The notes under the pieces are model-generated. The model saw only the letters and a program-made list of their open reading frames with translations, searched no databases and had not been told where the DNA came from. The translations under genes were made by a program, and so were the position numbers. Shown piece by piece: positions 56,541 to 64,000 of a stretch of DNA of 64,000 bases. How positions within the stretch are numbered: position 1 is the stretch's first letter; every line of letters begins with the position of its first letter. Origin of the DNA: Lachnospiraceae bacterium (GTDB lineage Bacteria; Bacillota; Clostridia; Lachnospirales; Lachnospiraceae); the NCBI GenBank assembly GCA_017437065.1, contig JAFSBX010000132.1:17514-81513 (forward strand). Direction: 5' to 3'.

Positions 56541-57251
56541 GTGAAAAAAACAATTATTGTCATGCCTGTGGCAAATGAAGAAGATACTATGCAGGGCGTG
56601 CTGGACGAAATATTAGCACTTCCTTATGATAATTTATATATTTATCCTGTCATTGACAGTTTTTCGAAGGATCGTACCGAAGAAATTATCAGAAATACTG
56701 CTGCAAAAACCGAAAAAGTAAAATTGATTTTTCATGAAAAATCAAGCGGTGTTATCAGCTGTTATTTAGAAGGATTCCGTCAGGCATTAAAAGATGGTGC
56801 GGAATTTATTATAGAAATGGACGGTGGAGGAAGTCATCTCCCTAAAGAGCTGCCACAGTTTATCGAGAAGCTGAACGAAGGCTATGATTGCGTATGGGGT
56901 TCCCGCTTTATGAAAAATGGTAACGTCAGCAATCTGCCGCTTTATCGCAGATTTTTAAGCTCCGGCGGTACCATCCTTGCCAATCTTGTACTTGGAACAA
57001 AACTTGCGGATATGACAAGTGGTTTTGAAGCATTCCGCAGAGAGATTTTAGAAAGTATGAATTTGGATAAATTCCTATCTACAGGACATATGTATCAAAC
57101 AGAAATGCGTTTTTATTGTCGCAAATTTCATACTATCGAAGTGCCGATTCACTATATCGGAGGCTCTTCCAGTTTGAAAATGAAATCTGTAACAGAGGCG
57201 TTAAGAATATTGTTTCAGTTAAAAAAACACGAAAAGGAGATATTCCATTAG
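56541..57251 (+). CDS. Family 2 glycosyltransferase (DPM1-like, no membrane tail)
   Basis: A 236-residue soluble GT2: TIIVMPVANEEDTM at the start, IEMDGGGSHLP in the metal region and KLADMTSGFEAFRREIL, the DPM1/polyprenol mannosyl branch. It lacks the C-terminal membrane helices of the 49.9 kb enzyme. The only glycan gene of this end on the plus strand. A weak hairpin overlaps its stop codon. May use GDP-mannose from manC; inference. Confidence 0.85.
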   Translation: MKKTIIVMPVANEEDTMQGVLDEILALPYDNLYIYPVIDSFSKDRTEEIIRNTAAKTEKVKLIFHEKSSGVISCYLEGFRQALKDGAEFIIEMDGGGSHLPKELPQFIEKLNEGYDCVWGSRFMKNGNVSNLPLYRRFLSSGGTILANLVLGTKLADMTSGFEAFRREILESMNLDKFLSTGHMYQTEMRFYCRKFHTIEVPIHYIGGSSSLKMKSVTEALRILFQLKKHEKEIFH

Positions 57252-57261
57252 GGTTATCTCC
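57236..57261 (+). terminator. Possible terminator overlapping the GT2 stop
   Basis: GGAGATA pairs with TATCTCC around a twelve-base loop, followed by a pyrimidine run TTCTCCTCTTT. A weak candidate. Confidence 0.3.
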
Positions 57262-57310
57262 TTCTCCTCTTTATAATTCCACTAATTATCCATTCACTAA
57301 ATATCCATAT

Positions 57311-57637
57311 TCATTTCTTAAAATCATATAGCGTTCTTATTAACCGATTAAGCTTCCCAATCTCTTTTTCATCAAACCGTTCAACCACCGCGAGAAATTC
57401 CGATGCATTTTTTCCTTTTATCCTGTCCCCGCTTAAAATGTAGTCACAACTAACCTCCAGTACATTCGCAATACGAAATAAGATATCAGAAGAAAATCCC
57501 TTTTTTCCTTTTTCAATTTCATATAAAAATTTATCTGATATTCCGGCTTTTTCCGCAAGTTTACTTCGGGTGTATCCTTGCTCACACCGCATTTCCTGTA
57601 TGCGTTTACCTGCGTCTTCGTATAATTTATTTTTCAT
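57311..57637 (-). CDS. XRE-family HTH regulator
   Basis: A 108-residue repressor-like protein: a single Cro/CI-type HTH (about 10-65; SKLAEKAGISDKFLYEIEKG) and a short C-terminal helix region. It is divergent from agrB and shares the 226-base region with the phased repeats, so it may regulate agrB. Nothing shows the ligand. Confidence 0.87.
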   Translation of the reverse strand: MKNKLYEDAGKRIQEMRCEQGYTRSKLAEKAGISDKFLYEIEKGKKGFSSDILFRIANVLEVSCDYILSGDRIKGKNASEFLAVVERFDEKEIGKLNRLIRTLYDFKK

Positions 57638-57711
57638 CTGTATCTTCCTGTCTTTCTTTTTATCTGTTTTTTTTTAATTAAAACATTAGTATATTCAAAT
57701 TTTCCTACTAT

Positions 57712-57780
57712 TTACATTTTCCCGCACGAACATGTCATTTTTACGCATAAACTATCATTTTTTGCTATTTTTTGTCATTT
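57712..57780. promoter_or_regulatory. 20-base-phased repeats upstream of agrB
   Basis: Three near-identical 8-mers T(G/A)TCATTT start at 57733, 57753 and 57773, exactly 20 bases apart (two helical turns), with a weaker fourth at 57712. This is the type of spacing LytTR regulators use. The agrB start is 84 bases downstream. Confidence 0.6.
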
Positions 57781-57863
57781 ATGCATGTTTTTTTACACTT
57801 AACGACATATTTTTATCTATTTCACCATTTTATACTAGACTGTTTAAAGTGGAGGTAAGGTTT

Positions 57864-58436
57864 ATGCGTGCAATATCAAACTATATTAATTCTATTCCGG
57901 ATTTATCAAAAACAGATAAAGCAAGGCTTACATATATTATCTCCTGCATAATCTATGAAGGAAGTAAGATACTTTTATTCTTAGCATTTTTCTTTTGTAT
58001 TCATAAGTTGGATGGTTTTATTTATTCCTTAATTATCCTGCTGCCATTACGAATTATTTCGGGGGGGTTGCATTTTAAGCATTACGCAGCATGTCTGCTT
58101 TTTTCTTTTTTATATTTCTATGTAGTAAATGTACTGTTAATGCCATTCAAATTGCCATTAACCATATCTTTTATTCTATTGACTGTGTGTGCTGTTATTA
58201 ATTATAAGATTGGACCGATTACGTCGAATTCAAGGCCTCAATTACAGCCTGAAGAAATACGGAAAGGAAAACTTAATATATTCATAGCAACTTGTTATGA
58301 TCTTATATTAACCATCCTATTTTTTGATAGTGCAATTTCTACAGTTGGATTTTGGACAATTGTATTGCACACTTTACAATTAGTATTAGCATTTTGGAAA
58401 AAGAAAAGAGGTGAAATTTGTGTTCAGAAAGATTAG
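57864..58436 (+). CDS. agrB: AgrB-type peptide-processing membrane protease
   Basis: Cleaves and cyclises the AgrD pheromone precursor in the membrane. The 190 residues contain the catalytic pair H70 and C77 in ISGGLHFKHYAACLL, with about five helices, matching AgrB length. The ATG at 57864 follows GGAGG by eight bases; the longer upstream frame lacks a ribosome site and would add an AT-rich artefact. It overlaps agrD by 17 bases. Confidence 0.93.
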   Translation: MRAISNYINSIPDLSKTDKARLTYIISCIIYEGSKILLFLAFFFCIHKLDGFIYSLIILLPLRIISGGLHFKHYAACLLFSFLYFYVVNVLLMPFKLPLTISFILLTVCAVINYKIGPITSNSRPQLQPEEIRKGKLNIFIATCYDLILTILFFDSAISTVGFWTIVLHTLQLVLAFWKKKRGEICVQKD

Positions 58437-58554
58437 AAATACTTTGTTGACATCTGCTTTGGCTTTATCCGGTTTTATTACATTTTGGGATTTAGTCGAA
58501 TCTGGTAACAGTCTGTTACTTTTTGGTGAGCCGGAATATCCTTCCGAAATCTAA
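58420..58554 (+). CDS. agrD: AgrD-like autoinducing peptide precursor, serine-type
   Basis: A 44-residue ORF that starts with GTG (58420), six bases after AGAGGTG, and overlaps agrB. It has an amphipathic/hydrophobic N-terminal helix (FRKIRNTLLTSALALSGFI), a short middle, then SLLLF followed by the acidic tail GEPEYPSEI. In AgrD proteins the ring is five residues, first residue Cys or Ser, followed directly by an acidic Pro-containing tail; here the ring would be S31 to F35, giving a lactone. The start of the mature peptide cannot be placed. Absent from simple ATG-based gene calls. Confidence 0.82.
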   Translation: MFRKIRNTLLTSALALSGFITFWDLVESGNSLLLFGEPEYPSEI

Positions 58555-58572
58555 ACATTCATTAAAAAAAAT

Positions 58573-58604
58573 TTTAGGCGTGAAACTCTTGTCTCACGCC
58601 TAAA
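58573..58604 (-). terminator. Terminator at the end of the agrC operon
   Basis: TTTAGGCGTGA pairs with TCACGCCTAAA over eleven bases; on the minus strand it is followed by eight T. The agrC stop codon lies within its right arm. It may also stop agrD transcripts, as the two units converge here. Confidence 0.85.
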
Positions 58605-59862
58605 TAAATGTTAATTTAAAACTTAGGTAATTATTTCCTTCATATACACAGTTTTGTATCTGAAAAATTGCATCATATTTTTGAGCGATTTCTTTCACTC
58701 TTGCTAATCCAATGCCTCTTTTTTCTCCTTTTGTGCTATATCCATAAGAACAAAACTTTTCGATTTCACTATTTGAATAAACAACACTTGAATTTGCAAT
58801 TTCTATATAAAAAGATTTCTGTTCACTATCTCGCAAAAACTTTAAAATAATTATTCTGTTTTTCTTATCTTCCATAGCCTCTACTGCGTTATCAAATAAT
58901 ATACCCATTATTTCTATAAACTCATAAATCTCTATCTTCTCTTTAACATCGACTGATTGTATTTCATATTTGACAACAATTTCTTTTTCTTCTGCAAATG
59001 TAAATTTTGAATATAGAAACCCAATCAAAACCGGCTCAAGATTTACCTTGAATAACTTATTTAGCTTGTTTTCTTTTAAAACTTTTTCACAATATTGTTC
59101 TTGTGCTGCTAAAAGTTCACCATAGTCATCTATCATGTAATGTAGACACTTAATTGCATTTATATGATTCTCAAATTCATGTTGCCTCGTACGTATTGTC
59201 ACTATCGTTTCCTCAAATGCTTTATTATATAACTCATACATTTGCAATTCTCTTGCTTTGTGATTTTTTTCATTCTCTGCACTAATCCATAAAATACAAG
59301 CAACACTTAATCCAAGTGATGCAAACAAAAACTGTATTGCTACCTCAAAAGCAGCATATGCATCGCTACTAAGCAGAAATAAGATTCTAATAAGAATAAC
59401 AAAAAAAGCAATAACAATAATAGCACCCTTTATTTTATTCAGTTTAGCAACAATTATATTACTATACTTTTCTTTCCAAAAAAGAAGCAACAAACATATA
59501 TTAATATTTAGAACTACTCCTTCATATTGTGTAATAAATAGCTCTTTCGTTAATAACTTTAATAAATAATACTGTAGTACCTGTAAAAACATAACTATAA
59601 TAAATACAGAACCGCATATATTTATTGTTTTATTCCATGATTTAACAATTTTTATTCTTGTATAAAAAAATATGCCACAAAATATTAGTAATTTGCATTC
59701 TATTGGAATTTTAGCCACATTACTTACCAAAACATAAGTCCACTCTACAATAAATGGAAACAACATCCCTAGGCTAAATTCAACTTTCTTCTTCGCTATC
59801 TTGTGAATACATATAATAAGGCATATGTATTCAGTCAACATTTCAATTGTTCTAATTACCAT
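58600..59862 (-). CDS. agrC: AgrC-like sensor histidine kinase (GHKL)
   Basis: Membrane receptor for the cyclic peptide. 420 residues: about six hydrophobic helices in 1-195, then a kinase domain with the phospho-acceptor H228 (RQHEFENHINAI), an N-box ILFDNAVEAMED and a G-box GYSTKGEKRGIGLARVKE. This is the HPK10 pattern. Overlaps the regulator gene by eleven bases. Located convergently to agrBD instead of downstream of it. Confidence 0.9.
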   Translation of the reverse strand: MVIRTIEMLTEYICLIICIHKIAKKKVEFSLGMLFPFIVEWTYVLVSNVAKIPIECKLLIFCGIFFYTRIKIVKSWNKTINICGSVFIIVMFLQVLQYYLLKLLTKELFITQYEGVVLNINICLLLLFWKEKYSNIIVAKLNKIKGAIIVIAFFVILIRILFLLSSDAYAAFEVAIQFLFASLGLSVACILWISAENEKNHKARELQMYELYNKAFEETIVTIRTRQHEFENHINAIKCLHYMIDDYGELLAAQEQYCEKVLKENKLNKLFKVNLEPVLIGFLYSKFTFAEEKEIVVKYEIQSVDVKEKIEIYEFIEIMGILFDNAVEAMEDKKNRIIILKFLRDSEQKSFYIEIANSSVVYSNSEIEKFCSYGYSTKGEKRGIGLARVKEIAQKYDAIFQIQNCVYEGNNYLSFKLTFI

Positions 59863-60583
59863 ACCCTAACTCTTTTAAAAAATTCTTTTTTAATCCCCGA
59901 CCAAGCTCCAACAGTTTTCCGTTTTTCATTCTGATATATCTATTCGTCTCATCCACATACTCTATAAAACTTCTATTCACTATAGTGTTTCTACTACATT
60001 GCAAAAACTCCTCCGTATTCAATTCATGCATCATCTTCGAGCATGTCTTATATGGTATTTTAATTTCTTCATCCCTTAAATGCAGGTACAACGTTCTTCT
60101 AATCGTTTCTATGTAGATAATCTGTTCTGTATCAACCGAATACAAAATACCATCTTTTCTATAATAAACATACCTATTATTCCGATCGTCCTTTACCGGA
60201 TACTTTAAAGCATCTCCAATAATTTCCTTTACTTTCTTAAAATCAAACGGCTTTTCAATATAACTATAACAATGCAAATTCTGAAAAGCACACATTCTAT
60301 AATCCTCCAAAGAAGTCAGGAATATTAATGGTACAAATTGATATCTTTCAAGCTTTCTAATCTTATCTACAAAAACAATTCCCGAAACATCATTTTGAAC
60401 TGCATTATCCAACATAATATCGACCAAAAATAAATCAATCCGTTCTTCCATAGCATACTTATATGCCATAGCACTATTCTCTGCACAATAAATAGCACTG
60501 GTAGAATCGCATTCTTTTACTATTTCCACCAGTGCATCCATACAAGTCTTATTATCTTCTACTATCAAAATATTCTTCTTCAT
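59852..60583 (-). CDS. agrA: LytTR response regulator, AgrA-like
   Basis: 243 residues: receiver domain with acidic pocket (VEDN), phospho-acceptor D55 (LVDIMLDN) and a conserved K near 105 (EKPFDFKK), then a LytTR DNA-binding domain (about 135-240; ECSRN-like, RNTIVNRSFIEY). Seven bases follow the HTH gene upstream and it overlaps agrC, so all three form one unit. The phased repeats ahead of agrB are candidate sites. Confidence 0.92.
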   Translation of the reverse strand: MKKNILIVEDNKTCMDALVEIVKECDSTSAIYCAENSAMAYKYAMEERIDLFLVDIMLDNAVQNDVSGIVFVDKIRKLERYQFVPLIFLTSLEDYRMCAFQNLHCYSYIEKPFDFKKVKEIIGDALKYPVKDDRNNRYVYYRKDGILYSVDTEQIIYIETIRRTLYLHLRDEEIKIPYKTCSKMMHELNTEEFLQCSRNTIVNRSFIEYVDETNRYIRMKNGKLLELGRGLKKNFLKELGYGN

Positions 60584-60590
60584 GTGTACC

Positions 60591-61253
60591 TTACTTAAAC
60601 TTATCCTTTATCAAAAGTAAATCACTCAACTGTTTTTCACGGTTTTCTCCATACCGACATTCTTCACTGATAACCGACAGATAAAACGTCCTTTCATCCA
60701 TAAAATAACTTGGTTTACACTTCGTTTCTTTAAAAATATTTGCCATCAGTTCTGCATCCAGCTCTAGCTCCCCTTTTTCTAAAGCACGGTACTTCTTTAT
60801 ATTAACACCAACAATTTCCGCCATTTTTATTTGCGATACTCCAAATGCTTTTCGCAACTTTTGAAGTGGTGTTTCATTTTCTTCTGACCCAAGAAAAATC
60901 TTTAATAATTTATTCCCTATCTTTTCTTCCTTTTGTTCTTTCTGTGCCCATTGTTCCATTGCCCACTCACACAGCTTCATACTACTAATGTACTGTTTGT
61001 TATCAGTTTCAGAAAATGCACTTGCCAAACTCGGAAGAACCGGCGCACTACTCTCGCCGGTAATAATCATATCTATATCCCAACCCTGTTCGTACAGTTT
61101 ATTTAATATACCGTAAGACAGCTTGACCTTTCCAAGCTCAAGTTTACTGTACTGGCTTTGGGTAATGTTTAAATCCTTTGCAAGTTCAGTCTGCGGTATA
61201 TCCATTTTTCTTCTATAAGCTTCCAATCTTCGTAAAATCAAACTATACTGCAT
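60591..61253 (-). CDS. Regulator with two HTH (XRE) domains
   Basis: 220 residues with HTH domain 1 at about 10-55 (IPQTELAKDLNITQSQYSKLE) and HTH domain 2 at about 135-185 (GVSQIKMAEIVGVNIKKYRALE), joined by a helical linker. The double layout could bind a two-part operator. First gene of the agrA-agrC unit. Start at 61253 is chosen; an earlier in-frame start twelve bases upstream has its AGG directly against the ATG. Confidence 0.82.
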   Translation of the reverse strand: MQYSLILRRLEAYRRKMDIPQTELAKDLNITQSQYSKLELGKVKLSYGILNKLYEQGWDIDMIITGESSAPVLPSLASAFSETDNKQYISSMKLCEWAMEQWAQKEQKEEKIGNKLLKIFLGSEENETPLQKLRKAFGVSQIKMAEIVGVNIKKYRALEKGELELDAELMANIFKETKCKPSYFMDERTFYLSVISEECRYGENREKQLSDLLLIKDKFK

Positions 61254-61371
61254 TCCAATAATCATCCTTGCAATAGCTTTTTTATATAGTTTAATTGTAC
61301 GAAAGAATTGTATTCCTACTTTATACCTATTTTTGACTATCTGGATATTTTATCAAAAAACTAATAATATG

Positions 61372-61590
61372 TTATATGTTGACTACTTTTCTAATAATTG
61401 GTACTATAATTGCCTTTGTTGCACTTACCACTCCCTCTGAAAGAATAGCATTTAACGCTGTTTTTCCCATTTTCTTAGCTGCTGACGAAAAACCAGCGTC
61501 ATCCTTTTTTTCTATATGCTTTAACAATTCTTTACAATTATTTGCATTTTCACTATCCGTTTCTAATTCTATATAACTCAACTTTCCCAC
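61372..61590 (-). CDS. Small protein of unknown function (doubtful)
   Basis: A 72-residue frame with GTG start, acidic N-terminal half, then a hydrophobic C-terminal third (SATKAIIVPIIRKVV). No ribosome site is clear and no homologue is recognised. It lies between the double-HTH gene and an IS remnant. It could be a small membrane-active or pheromone-related peptide, or no gene at all. Confidence 0.35.
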   Translation of the reverse strand: MGKLSYIELETDSENANNCKELLKHIEKKDDAGFSSAAKKMGKTALNAILSEGVVSATKAIIVPIIRKVVNI

Positions 61591-61683
61591 CAGTAAAATC
61601 AGGGCAGTTACTTAATTTGCAAGCAAATTATAACTTCATATTAGTACATTAACATGCAAATAGCACCAAATCTTTAGTATAAT

Positions 61684-61998
61684 ATGATTACCACAATCAA
61701 TACCACGCAAAGAAAGGTGCTAATCTTATAATATACCAGAATAGCCAAACTGAAAATACTCAGAATAAATTTTCCAAGGCAATTTCGACTTTTGATAAAC
61801 TTATCAGCTGGAAACGTGTAAAGGTTCAAATTCTGAATAATTCCGTCATCAAGCACAACCGCATTAAAAAAGTATATCTGTTAGTCAGTGTATATGACCA
61901 TGTAAAGCAAAAATTTCAGAAAGGATTTCTCCTTCTCGCACTAGGATTATCTGACGGTTACAGCTTTATTCCGGTTGGCTTTAACCTGCTTTCTTTAG
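61684..61998 (+). pseudogene. Remnant of an IS4-family transposase
   Basis: A broken plus-strand frame. After a stop and frameshift near 61728 the translation keeps family blocks: NNSVIKHNRIKK (expected D-S-x-x-x-R-x-R-x-K-K), VYLLVSVYDHVKQKFQKGF and LLLALGLSDGYSFIPVGFN, matching the DDE transposases of the IS4 group around the first catalytic Asp, which is Asn here. The copy stops at the end of the next gene. Inactive. Confidence 0.78.
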
Positions 61999-63675
61999 AT
62001 AACATTCCACTATCCTAATCATATTTCTACCCTCAATGGAAATCCTCAGTTTATCTATACCTTCAATATTTACATTAAATTCTACCGGTTGCTGTCCTGC
62101 TGTTATTAATGGTGAAGTATATAATAAATTAGTGTCACCATATATATTGACATACGTTTCACTGCTTTCTTGCTCTCTATAATCATAATTTAAAATAATT
62201 TTCCCTTGAATTGAATTGTAGTTACCATATACTTTATATTCTTGCCAATTCAAATAAGCAGACTTTCCTCCTATGCCATCCGCATACGCATTATTCATAT
62301 TGTCTTTTACACTGCTATAATATGAAAAAGCAGCTCCAGATGCATTAGATGAAGAAAAATAATCCAACAAATGTAAAGACACAATATCTTTATCTATACT
62401 ATTATATTTATATTCCTTTGATTCATTATCAACTGAAGTGTATAATATGCTATCAACCAAACGAACCATATTCTTCCCTATTATAGATACTCTCAAAATA
62501 TCTACTCCTGTAATATCCAGGTCAATATCCACAGGCTCTTGACCTGCAGACATTATAGGTGATATATATAGTAATACATCGTCTCCATAAATCTTCACAA
62601 GAACATCATCGCTTACTTGTGAACGATAATCATAATTAAGAACTACCCTTGCTTGAAATTCTTTATACTTTCCATTTAATTTATAATCTTGCCAGTTCTC
62701 TCCTTGTCCAACACCTCCTAAACCATTTCCATATACTAACCCCAAATTATCTGTTACTGTATCATAAAATCTAAATCCATTTCCAGAAGTATTAGACGAA
62801 GCAATATAATCAAAATTTTGTAAATATATCTTATTACCATCCGGCACATAATCTTGATATTCTTTGCTTTGATTTCCAAAAGAATCATACAGCACACAAT
62901 CAACTAATCTGATCATGTTTTCTCCAACTATAGAGACTTTCAAAACATCTATATCTGATATATCAATATTAAAGTCTACCGGTTCTTGTCCCGCAGCCAT
63001 TACTGGTGACATATACAATAACATATCGTCTCCATAAATTTTTATTAAAACATCATCATTAGTCTGCGTTCTATAGTCAAAATTCAATATAACTCGTCCT
63101 TGAATTTCTTTATATTTTCCTGACAATTTATATTCCTGCCAATTCTCACCTTGAGCAACACCACCTATTCCATTTCCATATGTAAATCCTAGATTATCTT
63201 TTGCACTTTCATAATACCTGAAAGCATTTCCCGAAGAATTTGATGAATTAAAATAATCCAATTTTCCCAAATATACCATTTTATCCTGCACTTGGTCTAT
63301 GGCTACAGGTTCTGATTGATTAGCAGTATATTGCTCATCCTCCTGGTTATCTATATCACCTTCGTCACTTTCATTCCTATTTTCTTCTTTACTATTTTCA
63401 TCTTTTGATTCTGTTTTCTCTTCCTCAACATAAACAGCATCACTATTTGCACTTTGATCTTTATCAATTCTATCCTCTTCATCAGTTGGAATCAATGTTA
63501 GCAAAAATACCAACACTGCAAAGATAAATGAAGCATATCCAACGCCCTTCTCATCATCAATAAACATCTTATATAATCCAAATAAAATGGCAAATCCAAT
63601 TAATATGTATAAAATAATTTTCACTAACACACCCGTATCCTCCTTACAAATGGTATAAATTTTCGGAATCTTCAT
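61981..63675 (-). CDS. Membrane protein with three NPCBM-like domains
   Basis: 564 residues: two hydrophobic helices (about 16-35 and 46-62), a Glu/Ser/Asp-rich acidic linker (about 65-125), and three tandem repeats of about 140 residues, each with a LDYFNSS start, QGENWQEYKL, INFDYR-type strand, VKIYGDD-LLY-SP and a R(L/I)V(D/E)C end. The repeat matches NPCBM/NEW2-type carbohydrate-binding modules in pattern. No catalytic domain, so a surface glycan binder is likely. Its last codons abut the transposase remnant, so the C-terminus may have been altered. Confidence 0.82.
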   Translation of the reverse strand: MKIPKIYTICKEDTGVLVKIILYILIGFAILFGLYKMFIDDEKGVGYASFIFAVLVFLLTLIPTDEEDRIDKDQSANSDAVYVEEEKTESKDENSKEENRNESDEGDIDNQEDEQYTANQSEPVAIDQVQDKMVYLGKLDYFNSSNSSGNAFRYYESAKDNLGFTYGNGIGGVAQGENWQEYKLSGKYKEIQGRVILNFDYRTQTNDDVLIKIYGDDMLLYMSPVMAAGQEPVDFNIDISDIDVLKVSIVGENMIRLVDCVLYDSFGNQSKEYQDYVPDGNKIYLQNFDYIASSNTSGNGFRFYDTVTDNLGLVYGNGLGGVGQGENWQDYKLNGKYKEFQARVVLNYDYRSQVSDDVLVKIYGDDVLLYISPIMSAGQEPVDIDLDITGVDILRVSIIGKNMVRLVDSILYTSVDNESKEYKYNSIDKDIVSLHLLDYFSSSNASGAAFSYYSSVKDNMNNAYADGIGGKSAYLNWQEYKVYGNYNSIQGKIILNYDYREQESSETYVNIYGDTNLLYTSPLITAGQQPVEFNVNIEGIDKLRISIEGRNMIRIVECYLKKAG

Positions 63676-63816
63676 CGCTTATTTCATAAGGCTTTCAGAC
63701 TCTATATTTTTAAAATCACCCACTTTTTTGCACAAAAAGGTTGACAAAACAGTCACAAAATGCGGCGCTTCGCGCCCTTGTTTAACAAGTACATTTTTGA
63801 TTGGAGGGCGATTTTT

Positions 63817-64000
63817 ATGTTACCTTGTAACCCTGGCGGACACTCCGCCTATCAGGACACTTTCGTGTCTGATTTTCTGAAATTTTATCCTGACCCATTT
63901 GCTCTTTCTAAAGACTCATGGGATTTTATTATTCAGTTCTGGTATCTTGACCTTTCCCTTACCGATACCATTATGCAGGAATGCTATTCCATCTTCGGTC
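63817..64000 (+). CDS. Partial transposase-like gene at right edge
   Basis: A plus-strand frame from ATG 63817, with GGAGG eight bases upstream, runs off the window. Its 61 visible residues (NPGGHSAYQDTF, DFLKFYPDPF, FWYLDLSLTDT) resemble, from memory, the start of a transposase family common in Lachnospiraceae; the family is unsure. The upstream TTGACA-containing stretch could be the element's promoter and end. Confidence 0.5.
   Translation, partial: MLPCNPGGHSAYQDTFVSDFLKFYPDPFALSKDSWDFIIQFWYLDLSLTDTIMQECYSIFG

Noticed and set aside
57732-57863. N-terminal extension of AgrB
   Set aside because: The frame is open but has no ribosome site, would cover the phased repeats, and AgrB proteins begin at the ATG at 57864.

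Overview
The window looks like a chromosome segment of a low-GC Gram-positive anaerobe of the Clostridia, most likely a gut Lachnospiraceae. This is inferred from strong GGAGG-type ribosome sites, S8 and GH25 proteins typical of that family, an agr-type quorum locus, LCP and ABC-type wall polysaccharide genes, and AT-rich intergenic DNA. I could run no database search, so the genus is left open.

Layout. 1-2.2 kb: a cut-off D-Ala-D-Ala carboxypeptidase and a carbamate kinase. 2.2-9.9 kb: housekeeping and envelope genes on the minus strand (LspA-like peptidase, S8 protease, an unusually long ClpX, HtrA, GlmS). 10-33.6 kb: a minus-strand polysaccharide locus that reads from a GH25 protein at 33.6 kb through rfbB, rfbA, a second GH25 protein, rfbC, an ABC exporter (Wzm/Wzt type), a methyltransferase-kinase fusion, several large GT2 glycosyltransferases, a phosphoglucomutase, an initiating polyprenyl glycosylphosphotransferase and an LCP ligase. 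The logic is: make dTDP-sugar, start the chain on undecaprenyl phosphate, extend in the cytoplasm, possibly cap, export by ABC transporter, attach to peptidoglycan. rfbD is not present.

33.8-35.8 kb: two small plus-strand genes, then a 626-base non-coding stretch holding two copies of an unusual nested hairpin element. Each copy sits inside what looks like an intrinsic terminator. 35.8-56.2 kb: a second minus-strand glycan locus: manC, GT2 enzymes, MBOAT plus SGNH acyl-transfer pair, hexapeptide acyltransferase, a sugar 4-aminotransferase next to an ATP-grasp ligase, and a membrane glycosylation module (GtrB-like GT2, two EamA/ArnE-F-like proteins, a GT-C-like protein, GtrA). It is interrupted by a two-gene cassette (SMC/OLD-like ATPase plus a candidate PD-(D/E)xK protein) that resembles a defence system.

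56.5-64 kb: an accessory, AT-rich end with a GT2 gene, an agr system (agrB and a previously hidden agrD on plus; sensor kinase, LytTR regulator and double-HTH regulator on minus, convergent), a triple NPCBM-like surface protein, an IS4-type transposase remnant and the start of another transposase-like gene at the right edge.

The strongest candidates for something new are the terminator-nested repeat pair (35.2-35.8 kb), the WbdD-like capping enzyme beside a Wzt with a C-terminal domain, the serine-type (lactone) AgrD, and the ATPase/nuclease cassette.
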